Of a DNA stretch of 6,629 nt, positions 1 through 5,451 are shown one piece after another. Source of the stretch: Methanoculleus sp. (GTDB lineage Archaea; Halobacteriota; Methanomicrobia; Methanomicrobiales; Methanoculleaceae); NCBI GenBank assembly GCA_028698765.1, contig JAQVVW010000078.1, forward strand, positions 1 through 6,629. Direction: 5' to 3'. The position numbers and the translations under genes were made by a program. Below the pieces are notes generated by a model. It was given only the letters and a program-made list of their open reading frames with translations. It did not search any database and was not told where the DNA came from. Position 1 is the stretch's first letter; every line of letters starts with the position of its first letter.

Positions 1-120
1 GTCGGCGTCACGTTCCCGGTTGGTGTCGGCGTCACGTTCCCGGTCGGTGTCGGGGTGACGTTCCCGGTTGGTGTCGGGGTGACGTTCCCGGTTGGTGTCG
101 GGGTCACGTTCATCGTCGGT
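1..120 (-). repeat. 24-bp tandem array A (GNVTPTPT units), cut by window edge
   Basis: Five consecutive 24-bp units start at 1, 25, 49, 73 and 97, in frame with the fasciclin gene, and encode a TPTP linker with one NVT sequon per unit. Units differ at a few bases (Val codon GTC or GTG-type choices, ggt-tggt against ggt-cggt). The unit at 97-120 is diverged, with MNVT replacing GNVT. The array continues past the left edge, so its full length is unknown. Confidence 0.95.
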
Positions 121-1703
121 GTCGGGGTGGGGATCGGGGTGTCCGGTGGGATCAGGACACCGTCGATCACGTAGATGGTGATGTTGTTCGTGATCTGGAT
201 CTGGGTTATGACGATGAGGTTGTTGATGGTCAGCTGGCCGTTGTCAAATGAGGCGTTGACATCCGATCCACTCGCGGTCGGCAGAGAGATCTGGCCGTCG
301 GTCGAGTTCTGACACAGCATCACAAGGTCTTCGATCGTGTAATCGCCCTGGATGACGTGGTACTCAAGGATGCTGTTGAGGAGCGTCGTGTCGTTCCGGA
401 TAGCCGAGAGCGTCTCGTTACCGAGTCCGGCAAACGCATCGTTGGTCGGAGCACATATCACGTAACTCCTGTTCCCCTCAAGCCTCTCGCCGATAGTGGA
501 GCTGTTCACGAGCTCCACGAAGGTCGTCAGGTTTTCCTCTCCGGAAAGCCCTGTGACGATCTCATTGGTGAGGTTCACTCCGGGAGTAGGCGTCGGGGTC
601 ACATTCACCGTCGGCGTCGGCGTAACGTTCCCGGTCGGGGTCGGCGTAACGTTCCCGGTCGGGGTCGGCGTAACGTTCCCGGTCGGGGTCGGCGTAACGT
701 TCCCGGTCGGGGTCGGCGTAACGTTCCCGGTCGGGGTCGGCGTAACGTTGGCTTCTTTGGTGGCCGTCACGTTGACCAGATCGACAACAAGCGGTATGAG
801 CGGCGTGTGGTCGTTATTGACCACCTGGACCGAGAGGTTGTGCGCACCCGCCGTCACGTTCTCCCAGGTGTGGGTGAGGTTCGTGGAGATGACGTAGCCG
901 CCGGTCGGCGGGATAGCGGGTTCACTCGCATTCGTCGGTATCGGAGCATCGAGGTAGTAGTGCAGGTGCCCCTCGCCCGGCGCGTTCGGCTGCCCGGTCG
1001 GCTCCACCAGCGTGAAGTTCGTCACGTTCACGCTCACCGTGACGTTCCCAGCAGTGACGTCGGCACCCTCCATGGGCTCGACGATGGTGACGTTCGCTTC
1101 AGTGGTCGGGGTCACATTCCCGGTCGGTGCCGGGGTCACATTCCCGGTCGGTGCCGGGGTCACATTCCCGGTCGGTGCCGGGGTCACATTCCCGGTCGGT
1201 GCCGGGGTCACATTCCCGGTCGGGGTCGGCGTAACGTTCCCAATGACGGTCACGTTCACTGTAAGCGTATACAGGGCGTCCTTCAGGGTATGATCCGGAG
1301 GCCCGTAGGAGAAGGTTAGATTGTCCCCGTCGGTCACGTTCGTCACCGCGGGTCCGGTCGTGCCCGCCTCATCGTTCACCCAGAACGTCCAGTTGTTCGG
1401 AGTCCCGTTCACGATCTCGTTCTCAATCCCTGCAATCGATAGAATGCTGAGATTACCCTCTTCCGGAGGCAGGTCGGCGGCAACCTGGTACTCAAAGTCT
1501 CCGAGGGTCGCAGCCTCATCGAGTGCTCCGAGTACGGTCGCTTGCACTACTTCATACGATTCAGTACTGTTTACAGGTGTAATGTTCACAGACTCATCAG
1601 GGCTCAGTTCGACAGGCCCTCCTCCAATCAGGACCGCCGTAGTTGCGGCAGTGAGTGACAGGAGAAGAACGAGGCAGAAACCGAGCAGTAAATGTTGTTT
1701 CAT
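1..1703 (-). CDS. Secreted modular fasciclin-domain surface protein, C-terminus beyond left edge
   Basis: The reading frame stays open for 567 codons from ATG 1703 to the left edge with no stop. Seen: a signal peptide (residues 1 to about 24, MKQH then a Leu-rich core); a globular region (about 30-150) with NNWTFWVND and DGDNLTFSYG, resembling DUF4430/transcobalamin-like C-terminal domains; a GNVTPAPT linker (about 155-200); an Ig-like/DUF4399-like domain (about 201-318) with GEGHLHYYLD and GAHNLSVQVV; a second linker (about 319-371); a FAS1 domain (about 374-520) with the H1 motif CAPTNDAF at about 417, LEYHV, and the H2 motif VIDGVLIPP at about 512; then a third linker reaching the edge. 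FAS1 domains mediate adhesion and matrix contacts; the exact partner is unknown. The start is chosen because a G-rich ribosome site and a TATA box lie just upstream and the signal peptide follows directly. Any membrane anchor or sorting signal would lie beyond the window. FAS1 is confident; the other domain names are by pattern only. Confidence 0.9.
   Translation of the reverse strand, partial: MKQHLLLGFCLVLLLSLTAATTAVLIGGGPVELSPDESVNITPVNSTESYEVVQATVLGALDEAATLGDFEYQVAADLPPEEGNLSILSIAGIENEIVNGTPNNWTFWVNDEAGTTGPAVTNVTDGDNLTFSYGPPDHTLKDALYTLTVNVTVIGNVTPTPTGNVTPAPTGNVTPAPTGNVTPAPTGNVTPAPTGNVTPTTEANVTIVEPMEGADVTAGNVTVSVNVTNFTLVEPTGQPNAPGEGHLHYYLDAPIPTNASEPAIPPTGGYVISTNLTHTWENVTAGAHNLSVQVVNNDHTPLIPLVVDLVNVTATKEANVTPTPTGNVTPTPTGNVTPTPTGNVTPTPTGNVTPTPTGNVTPTPTVNVTPTPTPGVNLTNEIVTGLSGEENLTTFVELVNSSTIGERLEGNRSYVICAPTNDAFAGLGNETLSAIRNDTTLLNSILEYHVIQGDYTIEDLVMLCQNSTDGQISLPTASGSDVNASFDNGQLTINNLIVITQIQITNNITIYVIDGVLIPPDTPIPTPTPTMNVTPTPTGNVTPTPTGNVTPTPTGNVTPTPTGNVTP
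592..749 (-). repeat. 24-bp tandem array B (GNVTPTPT units)
   Basis: Five identical 24-bp units run 616-735, with a partial unit at 736-749 and a diverged unit at 592-615. On the coding strand each reads GGG AAC GTT ACG then CCG ACC CCG ACC. The array links the Ig-like domain to the FAS1 domain. Perfect identity including third codon positions indicates recent expansion or homogenisation. Confidence 0.95.
1105..1241 (-). repeat. 24-bp tandem array C (GNVTPAPT units)
   Basis: Units start at 1105, 1129, 1153, 1177 and 1201, with a partial unit from 1225. The three units 1129-1200 are identical; the flanking two differ by one base each. The coding unit is GGG AAT GTG ACC then CCG GCA CCG ACC, which differs from array B in synonymous codons and in a Thr-to-Ala change. 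The array separates the DUF4430-like region from the Ig-like domain. Confidence 0.95.
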
Positions 1704-1707
1704 ACAT

Positions 1708-1715
1708 ATCCCCCC
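1708..1715 (-). promoter_or_regulatory. Ribosome binding site of the large fasciclin gene
   Basis: GGGGGGAT on the minus strand ends a few bases before ATG 1703 and partly matches the archaeal Shine-Dalgarno consensus GGAGGTGAT. A second ATG at 1707 is out of frame, so the site supports 1703 as the start. The small fasciclin gene carries the same G6A element. Confidence 0.6.
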
Positions 1716-1740
1716 TTGCGGGCAAGAGAATATTCCACGT

Positions 1741-1750
1741 TATATAAAAA
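1741..1750 (-). promoter_or_regulatory. Archaeal TATA box for the large fasciclin gene
   Basis: The minus strand reads TTTTTATATA, a near-consensus archaeal TATA box in an AT-rich patch. With the usual offset of about 25 nt, transcription would begin near 1718, giving a leader of roughly 15 nt that just includes the ribosome site. This gives the large fasciclin gene its own promoter, separate from the upstream fasciclin gene. The start site is inferred. Confidence 0.7.
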
Positions 1751-1904
1751 CATTGCGATAATAATCCCGTGATCCCAAATAGGGCGAATTAAGGCCAGAT
1801 CTCCCCATATCCACCATGAGAATAGATCCTCCAGAGTGAAAGGCCAGGCCGACCCTCCTCTCCGGCGGAAGAAATCAGCAAAACGCCCATGGCCCCCTCT
1901 CCAG

Positions 1905-1960
1905 GAAAAGGCGAAAAGAGTGTTACGGTCCGGATCAGGCCTGATAGCCGTCCGGACGGC
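1905..1960 (-). terminator. Candidate terminator of the small fasciclin gene
   Basis: Fifty bases past the stop codon lie two perfect palindromes, GCCGTCCGGACGGC (1947-1960) and ATCAGGCCTGAT (1934-1945). A longer-range pairing of GTCCGG (1928-1933) with CCGGAC (1952-1957) is also possible. On the minus strand these are followed by CTCTTTTCGCCTTTTCC, two T4 runs. Archaeal termination mainly uses U-runs, helped by FttA, so the T4 runs may be the active part; they are short, so confidence is moderate. Confidence 0.45.
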
Positions 1961-2009
1961 GCCGGGGGGCCGGTATCGGTGCTTACCGTTCCGCCCCGGT
2001 AACTTCACC

Positions 2010-2825
2010 TCACTGCGCGCTGCCCACCAGCATGGTCTGATTCGCCACGGCCGCTGTCCCGGTCGGTGTCGTGGTGACCACCGTCTCAGTCGGCATCGTC
2101 GTGGTCTGCATCACGGTCTGGTTCTCCGTCGTCAGGTTCACGCTTGCAGGCACCAGCACCTGGTCGATAACGTGGATCACGCCGTTCGTCGCATTGATGT
2201 CCGCCATGGTGACGGTGGCATTCTCAACCATGACCTTGCCGTCGACGACGGTGACGTTCAGGTCCTCACCGGCGAGCGTCGTGAGCGTCGTCATGTTCTC
2301 GGTCTTGCCCCCCATGCCAAGGAGCCCGCTGAAGATGTCGAGAATTCCGCCTCCGGTCTGGTTTTCCGTCTGGTTGCCGGTCTGATTTCCGGTCTGATTT
2401 CCAGTCTGGTTCCCAGTCTGGTTACTGGCCATCCTCATGAGGTCCGCCGAGGTGTACTTCCCTTCGACAACATGGTACTGGAGAACCGTGGTCAGGTTGG
2501 TGGTATCGTTGAGGAGCGGCCCCACGGTCTCGTTGCCGAGCGCGTTGAACGCATCATTGCTCGGAGCAAAGAGCGTGTAGGGTCCCCCGGAGTTGAGGGT
2601 GTCGTAGAGCCCGGCCGCACTGACCGCCTCCGCCAGTCTCGTCAGGTTCTGGTCCTGGCCGATATAGGCGGCGATCGTCATATTAGCAGTCTGATTGCCC
2701 ATCTGCCCGGTATCATTCCCGGGTGTCGGCGTTGCATTCCCGTCTCCCACCACCGCCGCCGTCACAGCAAACGGCATCGCCAGAAGGACGAGAATACATA
2801 CGCATAGCGTTGTCCATTGTCTCAT
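2010..2825 (-). CDS. Secreted single-FAS1-domain protein with GNQT insert
   Basis: 271 residues. Seen: an N-terminal signal peptide (MRQW, hydrophobic core 6-20, likely cleavage near VTAA at 21-24); a short TPTP/NQT spacer (about 30-48); then one FAS1 domain (about 50-227) with the H1 motif YTLFAPSNDAF (83-93), LQYHVVEGKYTSADLM (115-130) and the H2 motif GVIHVIDQVLVP (215-226). A Thr-rich tail follows with no hydrophobic anchor, so the protein may be released or held by other contacts. Inside the FAS1 domain a low-complexity insert (about 134-178) carries six NQT repeats and a short hydrophobic stretch, ILDIFSGLLGMG. I count 21 N-X-S/T sequons. FAS1 proteins usually act in adhesion or matrix binding; the ligand is unknown. 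It is probably a paralogue of the downstream large protein's FAS1 domain (shared NDAF, LGNET, YHV). It has its own promoter; ATG 2825 is supported by the ribosome site and signal peptide. Confidence 0.93.
   Translation of the reverse strand: MRQWTTLCVCILVLLAMPFAVTAAVVGDGNATPTPGNDTGQMGNQTANMTIAAYIGQDQNLTRLAEAVSAAGLYDTLNSGGPYTLFAPSNDAFNALGNETVGPLLNDTTNLTTVLQYHVVEGKYTSADLMRMASNQTGNQTGNQTGNQTGNQTENQTGGGILDIFSGLLGMGGKTENMTTLTTLAGEDLNVTVVDGKVMVENATVTMADINATNGVIHVIDQVLVPASVNLTTENQTVMQTTTMPTETVVTTTPTGTAAVANQTMLVGSAQ
2352..2423 (-). repeat. 12-bp tandem repeat coding for (NQTG)n
   Basis: Six consecutive 12-bp units encode NQTG, with the fifth unit reading NQTE, at residues 135-158. Units vary at synonymous sites (GGT/GGA, AAC/AAT), so the tract is older or less homogenised than the 24-bp arrays. 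Each unit is an N-glycosylation sequon without a following proline. Confidence 0.9.
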
Positions 2826-2833
2826 ACTACCAT

Positions 2834-2855
2834 TCCCCCCTGGGGAGAGGGGGAA
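2834..2855 (-). promoter_or_regulatory. Ribosome binding site of the small fasciclin gene, with possible hairpin
   Basis: GGGGGGA (2840-2834) lies 8 nt before ATG 2825 and is the likely ribosome site. The upstream TTCCCCC (2855-2849) could pair with it in a 7-bp stem with a 9-nt loop, hiding the site. The predicted transcription start (about 2847) falls at or inside the 5' arm, so the hairpin forms only if transcription begins slightly further upstream. An out-of-frame ATG at 2833 opens a 3-codon ORF (ATG GTA GTA TGA) overlapping the true start. Confidence 0.5.
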
Positions 2856-2868
2856 GGATACGTATCAC

Positions 2869-2886
2869 ATTATAAAAGTTTTGTTA
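2869..2886 (-). promoter_or_regulatory. Archaeal BRE/TATA promoter of the small fasciclin gene
   Basis: The minus strand reads ACAAAAC followed by TTTTATAATG: an A-rich BRE-like element next to a TATA box, in an AT-rich gap between the dehydrogenase stop (2913) and the fasciclin start (2825). The usual offset places the transcription start near 2847. This indicates transcription independent of the upstream operon. Confidence 0.7.
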
Positions 2887-2912
2887 GATTTATTGGGTTG
2901 GGGTTTTCAGGC

Positions 2913-4343
2913 CTACAGCCGCATGAGGACCGCCTTCTCCTCCATGTAATCCTCGAGCGCCCGGCTGCCGTTCTCCCTGCCGATGCCGCTCGCCTTCGTC
3001 CCCCCGAACGGCACCTCCGGCGGAATCTTCAGGTGCTGGTTGACCCAGACGATCCCCGCATCGAGTTCCTCCGTCGCCCGGGCGATCACGTCGGCGCTCC
3101 TGGTCCATACCGACGCCCCGAGCCCGTAACGGGAGTTGTTCGCGAGCTCAAGCGCTTCGTCGAGGCTGGAAACGGCGGCGATCGGCAGCACCGGGCCGAA
3201 GACCTCCTCGGAGAAGAGGACGGAGTCGTAGGGAACGCCGGCAATGAGCGTCGGCAGGAAGAAGAGACCGCGTTTGTACTCTTCCCCCTCCGGTGCCCGT
3301 CCCCCGGCGACGATCTCTCCCTCGTCCCGCTCCCGGGCGGCATCGACGAGATCGGCGACCCGCTCAAGGCCCGCCCGGTTGTTCAGCGGGCCCATCCCGA
3401 TACCGCGGTCCATGCCGTTCCCGACCACGATCCCCTCGACCCTCGCCGTCAGCCGGCGGACGAACTCGTCCGCGATCGCGTCGAAGACGTAGAGCCGTTT
3501 GACCGCCGTGCAGACCTGCCCGCAGTTGTAGAACCGTCCCCGGATGACCCCCTCGACGGCCGCTCCGATATCGGCGTCGTCACAGACGATCATCGGATCG
3601 CTCCCCCCGAGTTCCAGCGTCAGCCGCTTCATCGCCGGGGCGGCGTCGAGAGCAACCTGCCTCCCGGTTTCGACCTCGCCGGTGAACGAGACCTTCCGGA
3701 TAGCCGGGTTCCTCGCGATCTCCCGGCCGACCGTCTCCCCCGGCCCGGTGACGACGTTGAGGACACCAGGCGGGAGACCCGCCTCCCCGAGGATCTCCGC
3801 GAGCCTCAAGCAGGTCAGCGGCGCGGTCCGGGCGGGCTTCAGGACGACCGTGTTCCCCGCCGCGAGAGCCGCTCCTATCTTCCAGCCCATGATGATCGCC
3901 GGCATGTTCCAGGGGATGATCGCGCCGCAGATGCCGAGCGGCCGTCTCCGGACGGTGGCGTGGCCGTAGCCCTTGAGGTTCGCGAACTCGCCTCGCGGCA
4001 CCGCCGAGAGACCGTGGTAGTACTCAAGGATGTTTGCGAACCCGTTGATCTCGTCGACCGCCTCGCGGATGGGTTTCCCCTGTTCGGCGGTCAGGAGCGC
4101 CGCAAGATCGATGTTCCTGCGCCGGACCTCCCCGGCGGCGAAGAAGAGGATCTTTGAGCGATCCCTCGGGCTCTTTGCGGCCCAGTCGGAGAACGCCTCC
4201 CCGGCGGCCTCGATGGCGGATACGACATCTTCCTCGCCGCCGAGCGGCGCTTCACCGACCACGTCGCCCGTTGCGGGGTTGTGCACCGGAAAGATCCTGC
4301 CGGAGACCGAATCGCGCCGCTCGCCGTTGATCAGCATCTTCAT
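2913..4343 (-). CDS. NAD(P)-dependent aldehyde dehydrogenase (ALDH superfamily)
   Basis: 476 residues, the usual size for the family, which oxidises an aldehyde to a carboxylate through a cysteine thiohemiacetal. Seen: oxyanion-hole Asn146 in IIPWNMP; cofactor-binding Lys169 in VVLKPA; FTGEVETG (220-227) in place of the usual FTGSTEIG; general base Glu244 in LELGG; nucleophile Cys278 in NCGQVCTA; Glu380 in EEVFGPV; PFGGTKASGIGRE near the end. The catalytic set is intact. Arg172 (KPAR) replaces the Glu typical of NAD-specific members, suggesting NADP use; this is inference. The substrate cannot be read off: the succinate-semialdehyde/betaine-aldehyde-like branch looks closest, and lactaldehyde oxidation (F420 pathway, CofA-like) is an alternative I consider less likely. 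ATG 4343 is chosen because the alignable N-terminus starts there and AGGA lies 6 nt upstream; the open frame further upstream (to 5123) is a shadow of the MFS gene. The MFS stop is 38 nt upstream, so co-transcription is likely. Confidence 0.95.
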   Translation of the reverse strand: MKMLINGERRDSVSGRIFPVHNPATGDVVGEAPLGGEEDVVSAIEAAGEAFSDWAAKSPRDRSKILFFAAGEVRRRNIDLAALLTAEQGKPIREAVDEINGFANILEYYHGLSAVPRGEFANLKGYGHATVRRRPLGICGAIIPWNMPAIIMGWKIGAALAAGNTVVLKPARTAPLTCLRLAEILGEAGLPPGVLNVVTGPGETVGREIARNPAIRKVSFTGEVETGRQVALDAAPAMKRLTLELGGSDPMIVCDDADIGAAVEGVIRGRFYNCGQVCTAVKRLYVFDAIADEFVRRLTARVEGIVVGNGMDRGIGMGPLNNRAGLERVADLVDAARERDEGEIVAGGRAPEGEEYKRGLFFLPTLIAGVPYDSVLFSEEVFGPVLPIAAVSSLDEALELANNSRYGLGASVWTRSADVIARATEELDAGIVWVNQHLKIPPEVPFGGTKASGIGRENGSRALEDYMEEKAVLMRL

Positions 4344-4381
4344 AGGTGATCCTATGGCCGGGGGTGGTAATATGCGCTCCG

Positions 4382-5449
4382 TCACCCGCGGTGCCCGCAC
4401 CGGCACCTGCCGATGGGGACGGCCACCGCCGCAGCCATCCCGGCCAGCAGGAGGAACGCAGCCAGGAACCCGGCTCCTCCGGCGACCAGCCCGGCAAGGG
4501 CGGAGAGGAACGTGAACCCGGCGTAGGATGCGGTATTGAAGAGCCCGGTCATCGCGCCCTGCTCGATCCCCGTCTCCGCGAGGAACGCGAGAGCCGCGAC
4601 GATGATCACGCCTGAGAGCGCCCCGATGAGGGGGAACGCGTACGGCGTAGCGTAACTCGCCAGAACCGCCGCAGCCATCAGGAGCGAGGTAACCCGGATG
4701 GTCGGGATCGGACGCAGGGTGAACCGGGGGGCGACGAGAACGGCAACGACGGTTGCGATGTTGATCGTCGCCAGTTGCAGGGCGAGCACCGACGGATCGC
4801 TCCCGGTATACCCGGGGTAGACGGCCGCCACCGCCCCGGTCATCCCCACCAGAACGACCGCCGCAACAAAGAACCAGAAGTAGTTCCGCACGATCTCCGC
4901 GAAATTCGCCTTCGCAAAACCCACGCGCTCGCTCTCCCGGACGGCGAACCCCATGACGGCCGCGGGGACGGCAAGCACCGTAAAGAGGGCGATCCCCGCG
5001 AGATGGGAGTCGAGGACAGCATCGAGCCAGCCCGTCGCGAGCAGCCCCACGACCAGGCCGAGGTTCAGGGCCGCCATGACGTAGCCGCTGATCCGCCCGG
5101 GGGACGGGTGCGAGTTCGCCCACGCGAGCGCTGCCGAGAGGAAGAGGCCTGCACCGATTCCCTCGACCACCCGGAAGACGAGAAGCGGCGCCCCGGAGGG
5201 AAAGAGCAGAATGAGAATGCCGCTTGCGAGGGTCAGGAGAAGCCCGGTGCGGATGAGGGGCGCGCTCCCTATCCGGTCGCTTGCAATCCCTGCAGGGAGC
5301 ACCGTAAGAAACGCGCCCAAAAAGTATGCAGAGTAGACCACGCCCTGCAGCGCCGCCCCCTCGGCGAAATCGGGAAGCACCGGGACGACGGCGTTCGAGA
5401 GCGCCATCACCACGAATATCCCGAAAAGGATGGGGAATTTTCGCGGCAT
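4382..5449 (-). CDS. MFS transporter, compact 12-helix
   Basis: 355 residues, short for a major facilitator (usually about 400), but about twelve hydrophobic segments can be drawn with very short loops. They lie at about 4-26, 34-54, 64-83, 88-110, 120-141, 150-170, 189-211, 221-241, 251-268, 271-290, 303-323 and 325-346. The loop between helices 2 and 3 carries GIASDRIG (54-61), the MFS motif A (G-x-x-x-D-R-x-G). The polar linker RESERVGFAKANFAEIVR (171-188) separates the two halves. The tail GRCRCGHRG is short and basic. The substrate is unknown; families of this type include drug and metabolite exporters. ATG 5449 is chosen because the first helix follows immediately and the fttA stop ends 2 nt upstream (TAG GG ATG), so translation is probably coupled; no strong ribosome site is seen. 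Upstream codons to 5707 are a shadow of fttA. A link to the aldehyde dehydrogenase substrate is possible but untested. Confidence 0.9.
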   Translation of the reverse strand: MPRKFPILFGIFVVMALSNAVVPVLPDFAEGAALQGVVYSAYFLGAFLTVLPAGIASDRIGSAPLIRTGLLLTLASGILILLFPSGAPLLVFRVVEGIGAGLFLSAALAWANSHPSPGRISGYVMAALNLGLVVGLLATGWLDAVLDSHLAGIALFTVLAVPAAVMGFAVRESERVGFAKANFAEIVRNYFWFFVAAVVLVGMTGAVAAVYPGYTGSDPSVLALQLATINIATVVAVLVAPRFTLRPIPTIRVTSLLMAAAVLASYATPYAFPLIGALSGVIIVAALAFLAETGIEQGAMTGLFNTASYAGFTFLSALAGLVAGGAGFLAAFLLLAGMAAAVAVPIGRCRCGHRG

Positions 5450-5451
5450 CC

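Larger units (their letters stand above)
1704..2009. other. 306-bp intergenic region between the two fasciclin genes
   Basis: No convincing gene is seen. Reading leftward from the upstream gene's stop: a GC-rich palindrome cluster (about 1928-1973), two short T runs (minus strand), a stretch without clear signals, a 25-codon ORF with a good ribosome site (1817-1740, doubtful), then the TATA box and ribosome site of the large fasciclin gene. A 102-codon minus-strand frame spans the region but has Arg/Trp-rich composition and no supporting signals. Confidence 0.7.

Noticed and set aside
1..1241. CRISPR array
   Set aside because: The 24-bp repeats are directly adjacent with no unique spacers, are in frame within one protein gene, and encode a regular octapeptide.
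357..1319. 320-codon plus-strand ORF rich in GRGRRNVP repeats
   Set aside because: It is the antisense of the 24-bp arrays and flanking domains. The 24-nt period keeps several frames open, composition is Arg/Gly/His-biased, and the minus-strand protein has a signal peptide and recognised domains. The shorter plus-strand frames at 496-897 and 1012-1293 are the same artefact.
1700..2008. 102-codon minus-strand ORF between the fasciclin genes
   Set aside because: It needs a non-ATG start right at the upstream stop, runs through the palindrome cluster, TATA box and ribosome site, and has unnatural composition.
1836..2807. 323-codon plus-strand ORF
   Set aside because: Antisense to the small fasciclin gene, with His/Arg-rich sequence and no motif.
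2817..4157. 446-codon plus-strand ORF
   Set aside because: It is antisense to the aldehyde dehydrogenase, whose catalytic motifs are all intact; the predicted protein is Arg/Asp/Pro-rich with no recognisable domain, typical of high-GC shadow frames.
4344..5123. N-terminal extension of the aldehyde dehydrogenase to 5123
   Set aside because: The frame is open but Arg/Gly-rich and overlaps the MFS coding sequence in another frame; family length and motif spacing fit the start at 4343.
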